Shown: piece after piece, positions 1 to 9,955 of the stretch
Layout: each line of letters starts with the position of its first letter
Numbering within the stretch: the first letter of the stretch is position 1
Source of the DNA: Daedaleopsis sinensis
Lineage: Eukaryota > Basidiomycota > Agaricomycetes > Polyporales > Polyporaceae
NCBI GenBank assembly: GCA_033807695.1
Contig: CM066311.1
Coordinates: 930,001 to 994,000, forward strand
Reading direction: 5' to 3'
DNA: 64,000 nt
Translations under genes and position numbers: made by a program
The notes under the pieces: model-generated
The model's database searches: none
What the model saw: only the letters and a program-made list of their open reading frames with translations
Told to the model about the DNA's origin: nothing

Positions 1-2206
1 GCCGATACGCCGTCCGGAGAGTTCTTGGCTCTTTCGGCGATGGCGGGCTGTCAGAACAGCGGTGTTTTGCGCTCACCATGTGTGTGGGGAGCTGGTAAGC
101 CACACCACTCACAGTCCGATGCCCGTTGATCTGCAATAATTGTACAGTGATCGAAAATTTCGAAATCTTACACCAGGACACGAGACTTACACATGACAGA
201 CCCGAAACTCTTCTTACTACACTTCTACACTCACTCGTTTATGCAGTGTATCATCTCTCATCTGCATTCTCACATGCTGACGGACGGCGTCGGCTTTCGC
301 TGCACAGAGGGCGGGCGAAGAGAGCGATAAACGCCCGGCGTTGAGTATCACGGTCCACATTTGGATGCGCCATATCGGGCGAGTGGCGACTCGCCCGGCT
401 TGCCCGGTTGACTCACACCGGCCGATTGATGTCTTCCATTCGACCTGACAACTGCTCGAATGACAATTCGAGCGTGTATGCCTCTTTTCTAGAGGTATAA
501 TTGCCAGCAGGATAAGATTATTTCGCACTCCTCTAGTACTACCATTGAATGTAATGTACTATCCCTTTCATTCTCATATCAATTCTGTTCCTGGCTGTTC
601 GAGTTCTGGTCGCTACAGACTCGGAGGTAGATCTGTATGAGAATTGAACCCACTCCATCGTCCTATGGACTTGCGGACAAAATAACACGGTTATATCCGC
701 CCGAGTCGGGATCTTCCGCCCACAAGCAGCAAATATTCAAGTTCGCCGCTCCGTGTGAGTACTACCTACGTCATCTCCGGGAAGAGTGTAGTCCATGTCC
801 TGATGCGAACAGGACATGCTGTCCGACCGGTGGGCATCGGAGAGGTCTATATCAGCACATTCTGATATGGTCGAGGAAGTTATATTTGATTTGGACACCG
901 TCCTCGGCTTAGTATGTCCCGTAGTGTCCTGGCCGTCCGTCTCAAGTCACTTACCTGCGAGGTCTACGGCTACTCAATGGTGTAGCCCTGGTGATACCAA
1001 GGACACAGAGTATGTCTACAACACTGGAACATGAATGAAATGTATGCATGATAGTGGCCAGCCTGAGGTTCCGAACATTCATATATTTTCCATCATATTT
1101 TCTAGTGATCTGAAATGGAATCCAAGTGCTTCCATGCTTGTGCAGCAGTGTGCGCTCCGGTATCCACCACATGACTCCGTGTGAATTTCTGCAGCCATGG
1201 GGGAATGAGCAGACATCGCAACCGGTGTGCACGTTCACAGGATCGACTGTAGAGGGGATACAGCTTCTCAACCCAGGTGTTTAGTAGCCTCGGAATGCAT
1301 TCAGAATGGCGGAGAGACCATGTCTGTGTTCGCAGACTTGTAGAGTGTCTAGAACACTAATATGTCATCTGTCGGGGATCTCGGAGGATTGATCACACGA
1401 GGACTCTCCTACTCGGCTCAAACAACCTTCCACCGAGCTTAACGTGTGTTGGGAGTGGCGCACAGCCAGTCTGTGCCTTCAGTCACTCAGATCCCTCTCG
1501 CCGGTGTTTAAATCTAGGGAGAGCAGTCCAAGAACTGGAGACGGAGCAGGATATTATTCTGAAAACAAACATAGCGACGTGATCTACCGCGACGAGACTC
1601 GGAGCTTCAATGTTCTATCCAGGAACCTGAGACTGGGCGCGTCCGAGTTGTGTCTCGACAGATGCCCCATGTACGTAAAGAGTCATGGAAGGCATGGGCG
1701 GTCGGGGGGCTGGAACTTGGGGGCTGGAACTTGGGGCTCCCCAACGAACACTCTCTGCGACCACCACCACACACCCGACCGCATAGTGTTGATTCCCTCT
1801 CTCCGTGAAATCCACCACTCTCTCTTTTACACATCCGAGCCGACAACCCTCACCGCTCAAACATGTTGCGATCCCTGATGAAATCGAAACACACTTGCTC
1901 GTGAGTGCCATAGTTTCCCGGTGCAAATGTGTATACCATCCGTGTTGTCTTCAACGCGTTGAACATATTCGCCGTGTCATACACACGACGGGTCGGAGAT
2001 GTTGTGTGCTGTGTCTGTCGAAGCTGGTGGGATGCTGCCATGGAAGACATGTACCTGAGATCATGCACGACCTGTCCGGGAACGCGGCTGTGTGCTGCAA
2101 TCGCAGCCATGCGGGTGGCTTAATACGGGTCTGAGTGGGTCGACGAGTCGCTGTGACGCGCCTCGTGTCCTGCGAAGCAGCAGCGATCGTGTCTGCATGA
2201 GTTCGG

Positions 2207-3930
2207 GTACGGCTCGGCTGCATGCTAGCTTTGACTGACCTTTTTTTAGGCTCACTGCATCCAAGAGCCACGGTTGAGCGGCGCTGTCGCAGGTCCAGGT
2301 TGTCGGAAAGCTCGTGCGACCGACCGACCACCTCTCCTCGCTCCATGTGGATTGTGACTGATGCACTCGTGGCCAGCACGTCCCGCCGCCGACGCCCCGG
2401 GCTTCAAGAGTCCGTACGTGTTTCGCTATCAACGCGTTCGTAGCGTGCCTGATCCTCCAGCACCGCTGTACGCAGCTCTCGGCCCCGGGATTGACGCGGA
2501 CGGCGCGCGACTGTCTCCGGCTCGAGGTACGCCGCCCGTCCTGCTTCCACACGCCGTTCGCGGATACTGACCGGCGACCACCAGCATTCTCGTGACCCGT
2601 GCAGACTCGGCCGCGAGCGCGCGAACCGGGACGGCCACCCTCGCACGCGCCGTCGGATCGGATGTCAAGACAGATTCGATTCACTGTTCAGCCCCCGTGA
2701 GGCGGACGACGCAGGCGCGTACATGTCACAGCCCGCAGTCTATGCGCATGGGCGCGCACGGCCCCCACAGCGCGCCGTGCGACCCGCCCTCCGTACATTA
2801 GCATACTTGTGTCTTCGCCGCGACGCCGGAGACCCGGCTGCTGGCGTCCTGTCGAGTCCGACAGCGCTGCCGACGGGCCCGAGATGTCGGTGGACGAGGG
2901 GCAAGGGTGAAGGGAGCACGCCGCCGGAGGTCGGAGACCTGCGGACGAGTCATCTTGCAGAGACGATGCGCGGAAGAATGGACGGAGTGTGGCGGTCTTG
3001 CGGTGAAATCGACGCGGGATTGCGTCCGGGTACGTGCCTTTACAGCCATCAAGGAACATCGCAGAGCTTACCGCCTTCAACAGGAGATCCTGTCGAGGGT
3101 ACAATCGAAGCATGCGCGGGATCGAGTCGGTCTCGGAATTGCTGACGAGTACGTGTACGGCTCTGCTGCACGTCAGCGCGGACTGACCTTTGTGTAGCGT
3201 CAGTGCAGCCGGCGGGAGTCGTGGATGAGCGGCACTGCCACACGTCCAAGTACGTATCATGATTGCGGATGGAGACGGCAAGACGGGACTGATGTTCATT
3301 GCCAGGCCCTCGCGAGGACGACACCCACGGTGCGGAAGTCCGCGGGACAGCCTTGCTGTAGAGTCGATGCGGTATTGGCTCTGTACACGTGTCTCCACGG
3401 CTAGCGAGAGACAGAACTTACGATCTATAACAGCACGTCCCGGTCGAGGAGACTCCGAATCGAGAGAGTGGCCTTCGGAGCGACGGTCGGGTCCACGGAT
3501 GCAGGAGATGGGTCGGTGCGGACGTTCTATAAGAGCAGGTACGTGTCCATCGTCGCATACGCTGCGTTAAAAGTCGGAATGGCCGTGGGACAGGGCAGAA
3601 GCGAGGGTTTGGGCAGCGGCGGGGATGACGAGGACAGCGGCGCCGGCGATGGCGATGGCGGAGATAGAGGGACGGCGGGACGTGAGCGCAGATTCGCCAC
3701 GGCAAGCGCAGAGAGAGTCACCGCATCTGCAGATCAAGCACGAGCGAAGGACCCAGCATGGTTCTAGACGGAAGCATATAGCAGCAGTCCGAGTCCGCAC
3801 GGCCCTGCCGGCGCTCGAGTCCAAGGTGAGTCCAAGTCACGTCCGCGCAGCAGGCTAGTCCGAGGCTGACAAGTCCTATACTCGTCAGAACGCGCAGAGC
3901 TCACCTCGCAGACAGGGTTTCGCAGCGGGA
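2207..3930 (+). repeat. Degenerate plus-strand array of splice-signal-bearing segments
   Basis: Two copies of one segment, near 2,206 and 3,157, diverge moderately but keep a GTACGG donor-like start and a TTTTTAG or TTTGTGTAG acceptor-like end. Further GTACGT donors and CAG acceptors delimit short exon-like pieces. Some pieces read as plausible peptide, for example a piece at about 3,085-3,149 and one ending at the GTGAGT donor near 3,822. I could not assemble one open frame through the whole stretch, so the product, if any, is unknown. Copies 2 and 3 carry the same stretch at +10,316 and about +20,537. Confidence 0.5.
2320..2955 (+). repeat. Inverted arm (left) inside the 10.3-kb unit
   Basis: About 630 bases match the reverse complement of 7,672-8,302 in the same unit. 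Both arms contain the same splice-like pattern. On this strand, intron-like segments lie at 2,414-2,460 and 2,527-2,584, with exon-like segments at 2,461-2,526 and 2,585-2,696. The arms flank about 4.7 kb that includes the RRM fragment. The same arm is at about 12,636-13,271 (copy 2) and 22,857-23,492 (copy 3). Confidence 0.85.
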
Positions 3931-4477
3931 GCTGAGCGGTGGTGGTGGCTAGAAGGAAGACGTACAAGCGCTTCAGCTGCCGTCGTCCCAGAATGGTCAT
4001 GCAGACGCTGGAAGGAGTCTACTCACCGCCGATGGACTACACACCGCGCGGAGGAGAGTATCGGTGTGGACGTCCAGCCATGGGTCGATCAGCGTAGTCT
4101 ACCCGCTATATACTCGATGCAAGCTGCAGGAGTGACTTGCTCTCGGCTTCTCTCGTGCGTTCGAGTGCGTCCGGTCTCCGCCGTCTCCCCTCCACGTCCT
4201 CGAGCACATGCAGCAGACGGAGCACAAAATATATTTCTTCTGTATGTACATGGCAGCGACTGAGTACGGGTCTCGTCTCCTCGCCAGCTCTCCCGACCGT
4301 CCAGTCCTCCTCCCCCGAGCCCCCTCAGTATACCCCTGCACACCCAGTTTTCTATATACCCCTCCACACGCCCTATCTTCCGCATTATTTCTCAGCTCAG
4401 TCATGCACGCTCGCGCCCCCATCCATCCGCGGCCATCACCGCACGGACACCCCGCGCCGCCAAGAACAAACACTCAC

Positions 4478-5788
4478 CCGCTCGGCAGCCTCGTTCGAGA
4501 AGCTCACTGTCCCGAATCCTCTTGAGCGCCCATCGGCACCCAGAGCAACATCTGCGCGTTGCACAGCTCCGGCTTGTCGGAACAGATCCTTGAGATCTTG
4601 CCACTGTATGTGAAAAGGGAGCTGTGGGTAGGAGGAAGGACGTGAGTAGCGCGAGCCAAATAAACTCAGAGATGTGCGCGCACGTTGCCGACGAACAGAT
4701 TCCTGCTCGCTTGGGTAGTTCCAGTTCCAGGTCTTGAAGAATCGTCATCTCCGAGGTTTACTCCGGGACCGAAGGATGAAAGACCCGGAAACCGTGGCAT
4801 GAGTGCGGCAGGGGACGCGACCCCGGAGCCACCCGCGGGTGTCCCGCTGCCACTTAATGAACCAAGCACAGCTGGAGACAAGCTGCCTACCAGCGGCGAT
4901 CCAAACACACCTACGCCGCTCGCACCGTTCAGTCCTCCCAATCCGATGCCGACGCCTATTGGGGTTGTACTCATGCTATATCCAGCCGCACTGAAGCCAA
5001 TCTCCTCACCCATCCGGTCGGGGCGGACTTCGAGTGTGCGCGTTTGCCAGGTGTAGCCGTTGAACATGTCAACCGCACGTCCCGCATCCTCAGCGGATGC
5101 GAGCAGTACCGTCCCGTAACCTCGTGAGCGGTTGTCGGGACCTAGTGAGACATCCGCGCGAAGTACAGTACCAGCCCGGCGGAAGAGATCTTTGAGGTCT
5201 TGCCATCGTACACGATAGGGTAGCTGTGGGGTATAACGAATGGTGTTAACGATGGGTGTTGACGAATGGTGTAAATCAGGCATTACAGACGAGACGGAAA
5301 CGCAGCAGCAAGACAAGAGGAAGGACGCACATTGCCAACGTACAGCTGCGTGCGCGTGTCACGAGGAGGGTTGGTCGCTCGAGGAGAGGAGGAGGAGGCC
5401 ATGGCCATCTGGATGACCGCCTCTATGTCGTCGTTTGAAGGTCCTGAGCCGGCGTGCGGTTTGCTAGCAGAAGCTACAGAGGTCGATGATGGAGTGTGGT
5501 CGCTAGGCGCGGAAGATGAAGGAGTTCGAGTGGACGAGAGGGGGTGGGTCGCAGATGGTGGATGGGGCGACTGGGAGGGCGTAGAAGAAGGCTTTGCGGG
5601 GAGGCTGGAGGAAGGTAGTGGCTGGGGGTGATGGTGGGGGACGGGAGACAGGTGCGGGGAGGACGCATGCTACAAGTCGTGCATAGAAAAAAAGGGCAAA
5701 TGAAGGGCAATAATTGAGTATGGAGAGAGAGAGAAGAGGTGAGCGGAGGGTCGGGACGCACCGAATTGGCCAAAGGTGGGCCTGCCAT
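4478..5788 (-). CDS. Two-RRM RNA-binding protein, 3'-truncated fragment, copy 1
   Basis: Four coding exons on the minus strand join in frame: 5,762-5,788, 5,331-5,669, 4,684-5,223 and 4,478-4,621. The protein starts MAGPPLANS, has a Ser/Pro-rich N terminus, then an acidic segment (DDIEAVIQ) and QLYVGN, the RNP2 strand of RRM1. An intron falls exactly between the N and the following LPY. RRM1 continues to the RNP1-like RSRGYGTV and LEVRPDR. A Gly/Ser/Pro linker follows, then a second RRM with RNP2 NLFVGN, again split at the same place, and RNP1 [10 protein letters not shown]. The last exon ends after AER at a GTGAGT donor. No exon for the rest of RRM2 (the usual MFNG helix and final strand) was found down to 3,900. 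The family binds single-stranded RNA in the nucleus. This copy looks like the 5' part of a host gene captured in the repeat. Confidence 0.75.
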
Positions 5789-6771
5789 TTCGAGATCGAT
5801 AGGGCGGGGTTGTGAGATATGTACTGCTGAGTAGGCTGCAGCTGTGTCGCAATCGGCGGATCCAGGTACGCCCGCGCAGCCTCGGTCACCGTGCGTTGGG
5901 TCGTGGTCGCTGTCGCGAACGGCGTCGAGAATGAAAACTGAGTGCGTGAGTGGTGGTGGAAGAGTGCTTGCAGCGTGCGCCTGGAGGACGACAGACGCAA
6001 CGCCGCCTGTCCGGATTTGGGCACACCGACTGTCCACTCCACCCGCCGGTACACGTGCTGTGACGTCACTCCTTTGATCAAACCCCGAAAAGTTAAAACC
6101 TCCTCTGCCTCCCCGTACCACGTCTTTTGCTCGGCCGACGGCTATGGCCGACCATTAATCATCGACATCCCCATTGTCCTCCCCGACTTAGCGAAAACCA
6201 TGCACGCTCTCCCCGGCCGTCTGTCACCAACCAGCGCTGCACTCGCGATCGCCCACAGCGCTTCCGCTGCTCACTGGCATGAACCCCCCAGATCCCGATT
6301 GACGTCATCGCATGTCCAGTCGCCGCCGAGCTCGAGGGTCCCGCAGATCTGCCCGTCTGCGCATGCACGCATGTACTCTGCCCGTCCTATGCAATCACCT
6401 ACGCTCACCGCCGCCTGCCCCGTTCGTCCCAGTCTCGCAGGCACGTCCCTTCTGTATGCCCGCCCATCCCGCGCTCTTCAATCTCTAGTTCCCGACCTCC
6501 GTCTCCTCGAGCCCTCCAACGCTCACGTGCACGTTGAGAGCTCGACGTCCGACCCCGACCCGACCAACACCATTCCGACCTTCTGCACGCCGGATCCCCT
6601 CGCTCTCGCCGTCTTCTCCCCTCACTCCCCACCAACCCCGCGACCTACACAACGTGCGTACATATCGACTTTAAACGTGTATACCCCATCTCACCCTCGC
6701 ATTCAGCAAGTCCTCGGACGATGCACGCGCCCCCTCTGCGATCGGGTCTGCGTCCGTGCTCAAACGTTCTG

Positions 6772-6834
6772 TTAGCATGCGCTGAACACCCCTTAGCATG
6801 CGCTGAACACCCCTTAGCATGCGCTGAACACCCC
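6772..6834. repeat. 21-base microrepeat, three units (copy 1)
   Basis: TTAGCATGCGCTGAACACCCC occurs three times head to tail here and only twice in copy 2 (17,041-17,082). It contains the palindrome GCATGC. This is a slippage-prone site and a useful marker for telling units apart. It has no spacer structure and is not CRISPR. Confidence 0.9.
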
Positions 6835-7671
6835 TCATCAGAGCGACTCGCACACGCGCCGTTCCGACGAGGTCGCGAAACTCGCGATCATTGCGATCTC
6901 ACCCGCACTGGACGTCAGTCCCTTCGCCCCACCAATCCACGAGCCGCAGCAGGCAGCAGCTCATGTATCACGTACACGACGTCCGTGTAGGCCGTGCTCC
7001 GCATCTCTCCGCCGTGCACATCCAACCCTGCTCAAGACATGCGCTGAAGACATGGTCTGTCTCGACCATCGGATCGTCAACATCCGACTCCGACATCCGA
7101 GACGAGCGCACCGCGCACGTCGCCGAATCTCTTCGGGCCGTAGTGCGATCTGCACTCGCGCCCGCCCGCCGGAGTCGCAGGCCTCGCCCGTCCCCGCCGC
7201 GACCTCATCCTTCGAGCCGAGACACGCTCTTGCAGAATGCAAGACCGTCTCCCGGGAGCTCCCGGCCGACTCGTTGTGGAGCTTTGGTGTAAGGTGCGTG
7301 GCCCCACACGCAGAGGGTCCGTTTCGCGCACAACTCACGGCGTGTGTCATCCAGCTCACGCCGCGGGACGATGCGAGTGCGCCGCGAACCTCCCTCGGCG
7401 CCGCCCATTCCGCGTCTCACGAGCACGCCGTCGTCGTCCGAGCAGACGCTGCTCCGGCGCACACGAGGCGTGCTCGTCGTGTCGTCCCCGTTCACGCCCA
7501 CGACACGCAAGAGCACGCCGCCGCCGCCGCCCGCGCGGGAATCCAGTTAATGCGACCAATAGACAGAGGCGGCCGCGACCACCGGCCACCGTCGTTCGCC
7601 GCGCGACCGGGCCGCCGGCTGCCTCCCCGTTTTCGCACTCACAACGCGGAGCCCGCCGCGGCGTCCCATCT

Positions 7672-8302
7672 CGCCAACTCGTCCGCAGGTCTCCGACCTC
7701 CGGCGGCGTGCTCCCTTCACCCTTCTCCCTCGTCCACCGACGTCCCGGGCCCGTCGGCAGCGCTGTCGGACTCGACAGGCCGCCAGCAGCCGGGTCTGCG
7801 GCGAAGACACAAGTATGCTAATGTACGGAGGGGGCGCGTTGTGGGGGCCGTGCGCGCCCATGCGCATAGCCTGTGGACTGTGACATGTACGCGACGGCGT
7901 CGTTGGCCTCACGGGGGCTGAACAGTGAATCGAATCTGTCTTGACATCCGATCCGACGGCGCGTGCGAGGGTGGCCGTCCCGGTTCGCGCGCTCGCGGCC
8001 GAGTCTGCACGGGTCACGAGAATGCTGGTGGTCGCCGGTCAGTATCCGCGAACGGCGTGTGGAAGCAGGACGGGCGGCGTACCTCGAGCCGGAGACAGTC
8101 GCGCGCCGTCCGCGTCAATCCCGGGGCCGAGAGCTGCGTGCAGCGGTGCTGGAGGATCAGGCACGCTACGAACGCGTTGATAGCGAGACACGTACGGACT
8201 CTTGAAGCCCGGGGCGTCGGCGGCGGGACGTGCTGGCCACGAGTGCATCAGTCACAATCCACATGGAGCGAGGAGAGGTGGTCGGTCGCACGAGCGTGCC
8301 GA
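7672..8302 (-). repeat. Inverted arm (right) inside the 10.3-kb unit
   Basis: This is the partner of the arm at 2,320-2,955, read on the minus strand. The equivalent in copy 2 is at about 17,922-18,560 and carries several small indels. Copy 3 ends before this arm. On the minus strand it contains exon-like segments 8,083-8,148 and 7,913-8,024 separated by GT-AG segments 8,149-8,195 and 8,025-8,082, continuing the cassette array at 8,368-9,760 in the same order. Confidence 0.85.
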
Positions 8303-8367
8303 CTCAGAGTCGAGTCCGAGTCGCAGCGTCTGCCAGCTCGAGTCGCAGCGTCTGCCAGCTCGACCGG

Positions 8368-9760
8368 CTGCGATCGCAGACGGTGCTCGAGGAGCTCGCC
8401 ACTTTGAGATGGATGGCCACTCACGTATAGTAGGCCGGCCGTCCGAATCGACGTCGACGTCGATGTCCGCGGACTCGACGGCGAAGAGCACGGATGTGCC
8501 CCGTGTCTGGAGGCCGGGCCCGCCAGGCAGCGATGCGTGCGTGTGTGCGACGAGCTGGACAAGCAGTGAGATCAGACGGTGCGCGTAGCCATGGACGGAC
8601 GCGAGCCAGACCGACGTACTTCGACGTGACTTCCAGTCTGGCCACTGGCATGGACTCGTTTCGGCGACACGTTGTCGCAATGCGTGACGGCATGGTCGCG
8701 CGGCGGGATCAAGATGCAGACCTGCAGGAGGATGAGTGACGGTGAGCAGCACGTACGTCACAGTGGAAGGTACGTACACGGGCGACCTAGTATCGTCCGG
8801 GACGCGCACTCAAAGGGCGGGGCGAGAGTCTGCAAAGGGCCGGGTCAGGCATACTAACGAATTCGATCTACCACGGCAGGATCGGAACTCACCACACGAC
8901 GTCGCGGGCTCGACGGCGGAAGGGCGCGGATGTGCCTCCTCGTGTCTCGACGCCGGTCACGCTAGGCAGCAATGTGCGAGCGCGAGCCCCGCGCCTGCTC
9001 ACCGCGATCTAGACAAGCGGCGAGATCAGACGGCGGGAGAAGTTATGGACGTCGAACGGACGTACCTCGACATATTCCTGTGCACGAGTGCACGGATCGT
9101 CATCGCGCCGCACTGCGTGACGACGCGGCGGGACCGAGACAGAGACCTGCAGGAGGATCAGCGAGTATGCGCGGTACACACGTGGAAGGTACGTACATGG
9201 AGGACCTGTCGTTCGGGACGCGGACTTTGAGTACGATGGCGGGGCAAGTCTAAAGAGGACGGAGTCAGCCATAGGACGCGAACGACTTGGAGGTGCAGGA
9301 TCAGAGCTCACCATTCCAACGCGCGCGGACCCGACGGCGGAGAAGCGTGGATGCGTCTCGGGCCCGTGTCCGGACGCCGCGGTCAACAGGTAGCAAAGTG
9401 CGCGCGTGATCCTCGCGGCTGCTCGCGGCGATCTATACAAACGGCGAGATTAGAGGGCGCGCGAAGCCATGTGCGCTGAATGGACGTACTGTAGTATTTG
9501 ACAAGAGTTCTAATCCATTGTCATGGACTCTATCGTCGAGCACTGCGGGCCGGTATTGCCAGAGAGCAGGACCGGGACGGGAACCTGGAGGGGGATCAGC
9601 GAACATGGGCAGCACGCATGTGCAAGGTACGTACACAGTCATCGGGAGGGACCTATCTTCCCGGACGCTGACTCGGAGCGCGAGGCAAGATTCTGACAAG
9701 AACAGAGTCAGTCATATGACAAGAGACACTTGGATCTGTCACGGCGCGGTCTGAACTCAC
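8368..9760 (-). repeat. Three-exon/three-intron cassette array, copy 1
   Basis: Reading the minus strand, a cassette of about 430 bases repeats three times, and a fourth, diverged one lies in the adjoining inverted arm. Intron-like segments: 9,693-9,760, 9,585-9,634, 9,433-9,489, 9,250-9,311, 9,147-9,196, 9,009-9,065, 8,830-8,892, 8,722-8,777, 8,555-8,619 and 8,368-8,424. Within each cassette they begin GTGAGY, GTACGTAC and GTACGTC respectively, end in AG, measure 50-68 bases and carry a CTGAY branch-like site 15-25 bases before the AG. Exon-like pieces are 52-58, 81-102 and 116-130 bases. Splice signals are better kept than the reading frame: stops appear in some cassettes, so a coding product is not demonstrated. 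Confidence 0.7.
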
Positions 9761-9924
9761 CTTCAAAAAGGGACCAAAGCGCATGCGCAGGAAGTGTAGA
9801 CCAACGAGCGCGAGTGCATCAGGCGGCGGTCGTTGAAGAGGTAGATAGTCGGCAAGGAGACAGGACACTGCGACGTGTGCATGCCATAGGAAGCGGAGGA
9901 TGAAGGGAGAGCGCACGCAAGCAT

Positions 9925-9955
9925 GGGGATGGGATGGGATGGGATGGGATGGGGG
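9925..9955 (+). repeat. GGGAT pentamer run, G-rich
   Basis: Five or so consecutive GGGAT units end in GGGGG, giving at least five G-tracts within 31 bases. The run could form a G-quadruplex on the plus strand. It also occurs in copy 2 at about 20,163-20,193 and would recur in every unit. It is not a fungal TTAGGG telomere repeat. Confidence 0.85.

Noticed and set aside
2061..3398. Long minus-strand frames of 207 and 236 codons in the left inverted arm
   Set aside because: They run antisense to the splice-signal pattern, have low-complexity Arg/Ser composition, and their similarity to frames near 7,925 follows simply from the inverted repeat.
5474..6121. 215-codon Pro/Ser-rich frame upstream of the RRM fragment
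   Set aside because: It overlaps the first intron and the 5' region of the RRM gene in other frames; splice signals and the RRM frame explain the sequence better.
6772..6834. CRISPR-like repeats
   Set aside because: The 21-base units are directly adjacent with no spacers, copy number differs between units, and the host is a eukaryote.
7052..7921. 289-codon plus-strand open frame in the repeat unit
   Set aside because: It is Arg/Ala/Pro/Ser-rich with no motif, lies in very GC-rich DNA where long chance frames are common, and overlaps the splice-bearing sequence read on the other strand.
9925..9955. Internal telomere repeat
   Set aside because: The unit is GGGAT, not TTAGGG, and it recurs at the same place in each copy.
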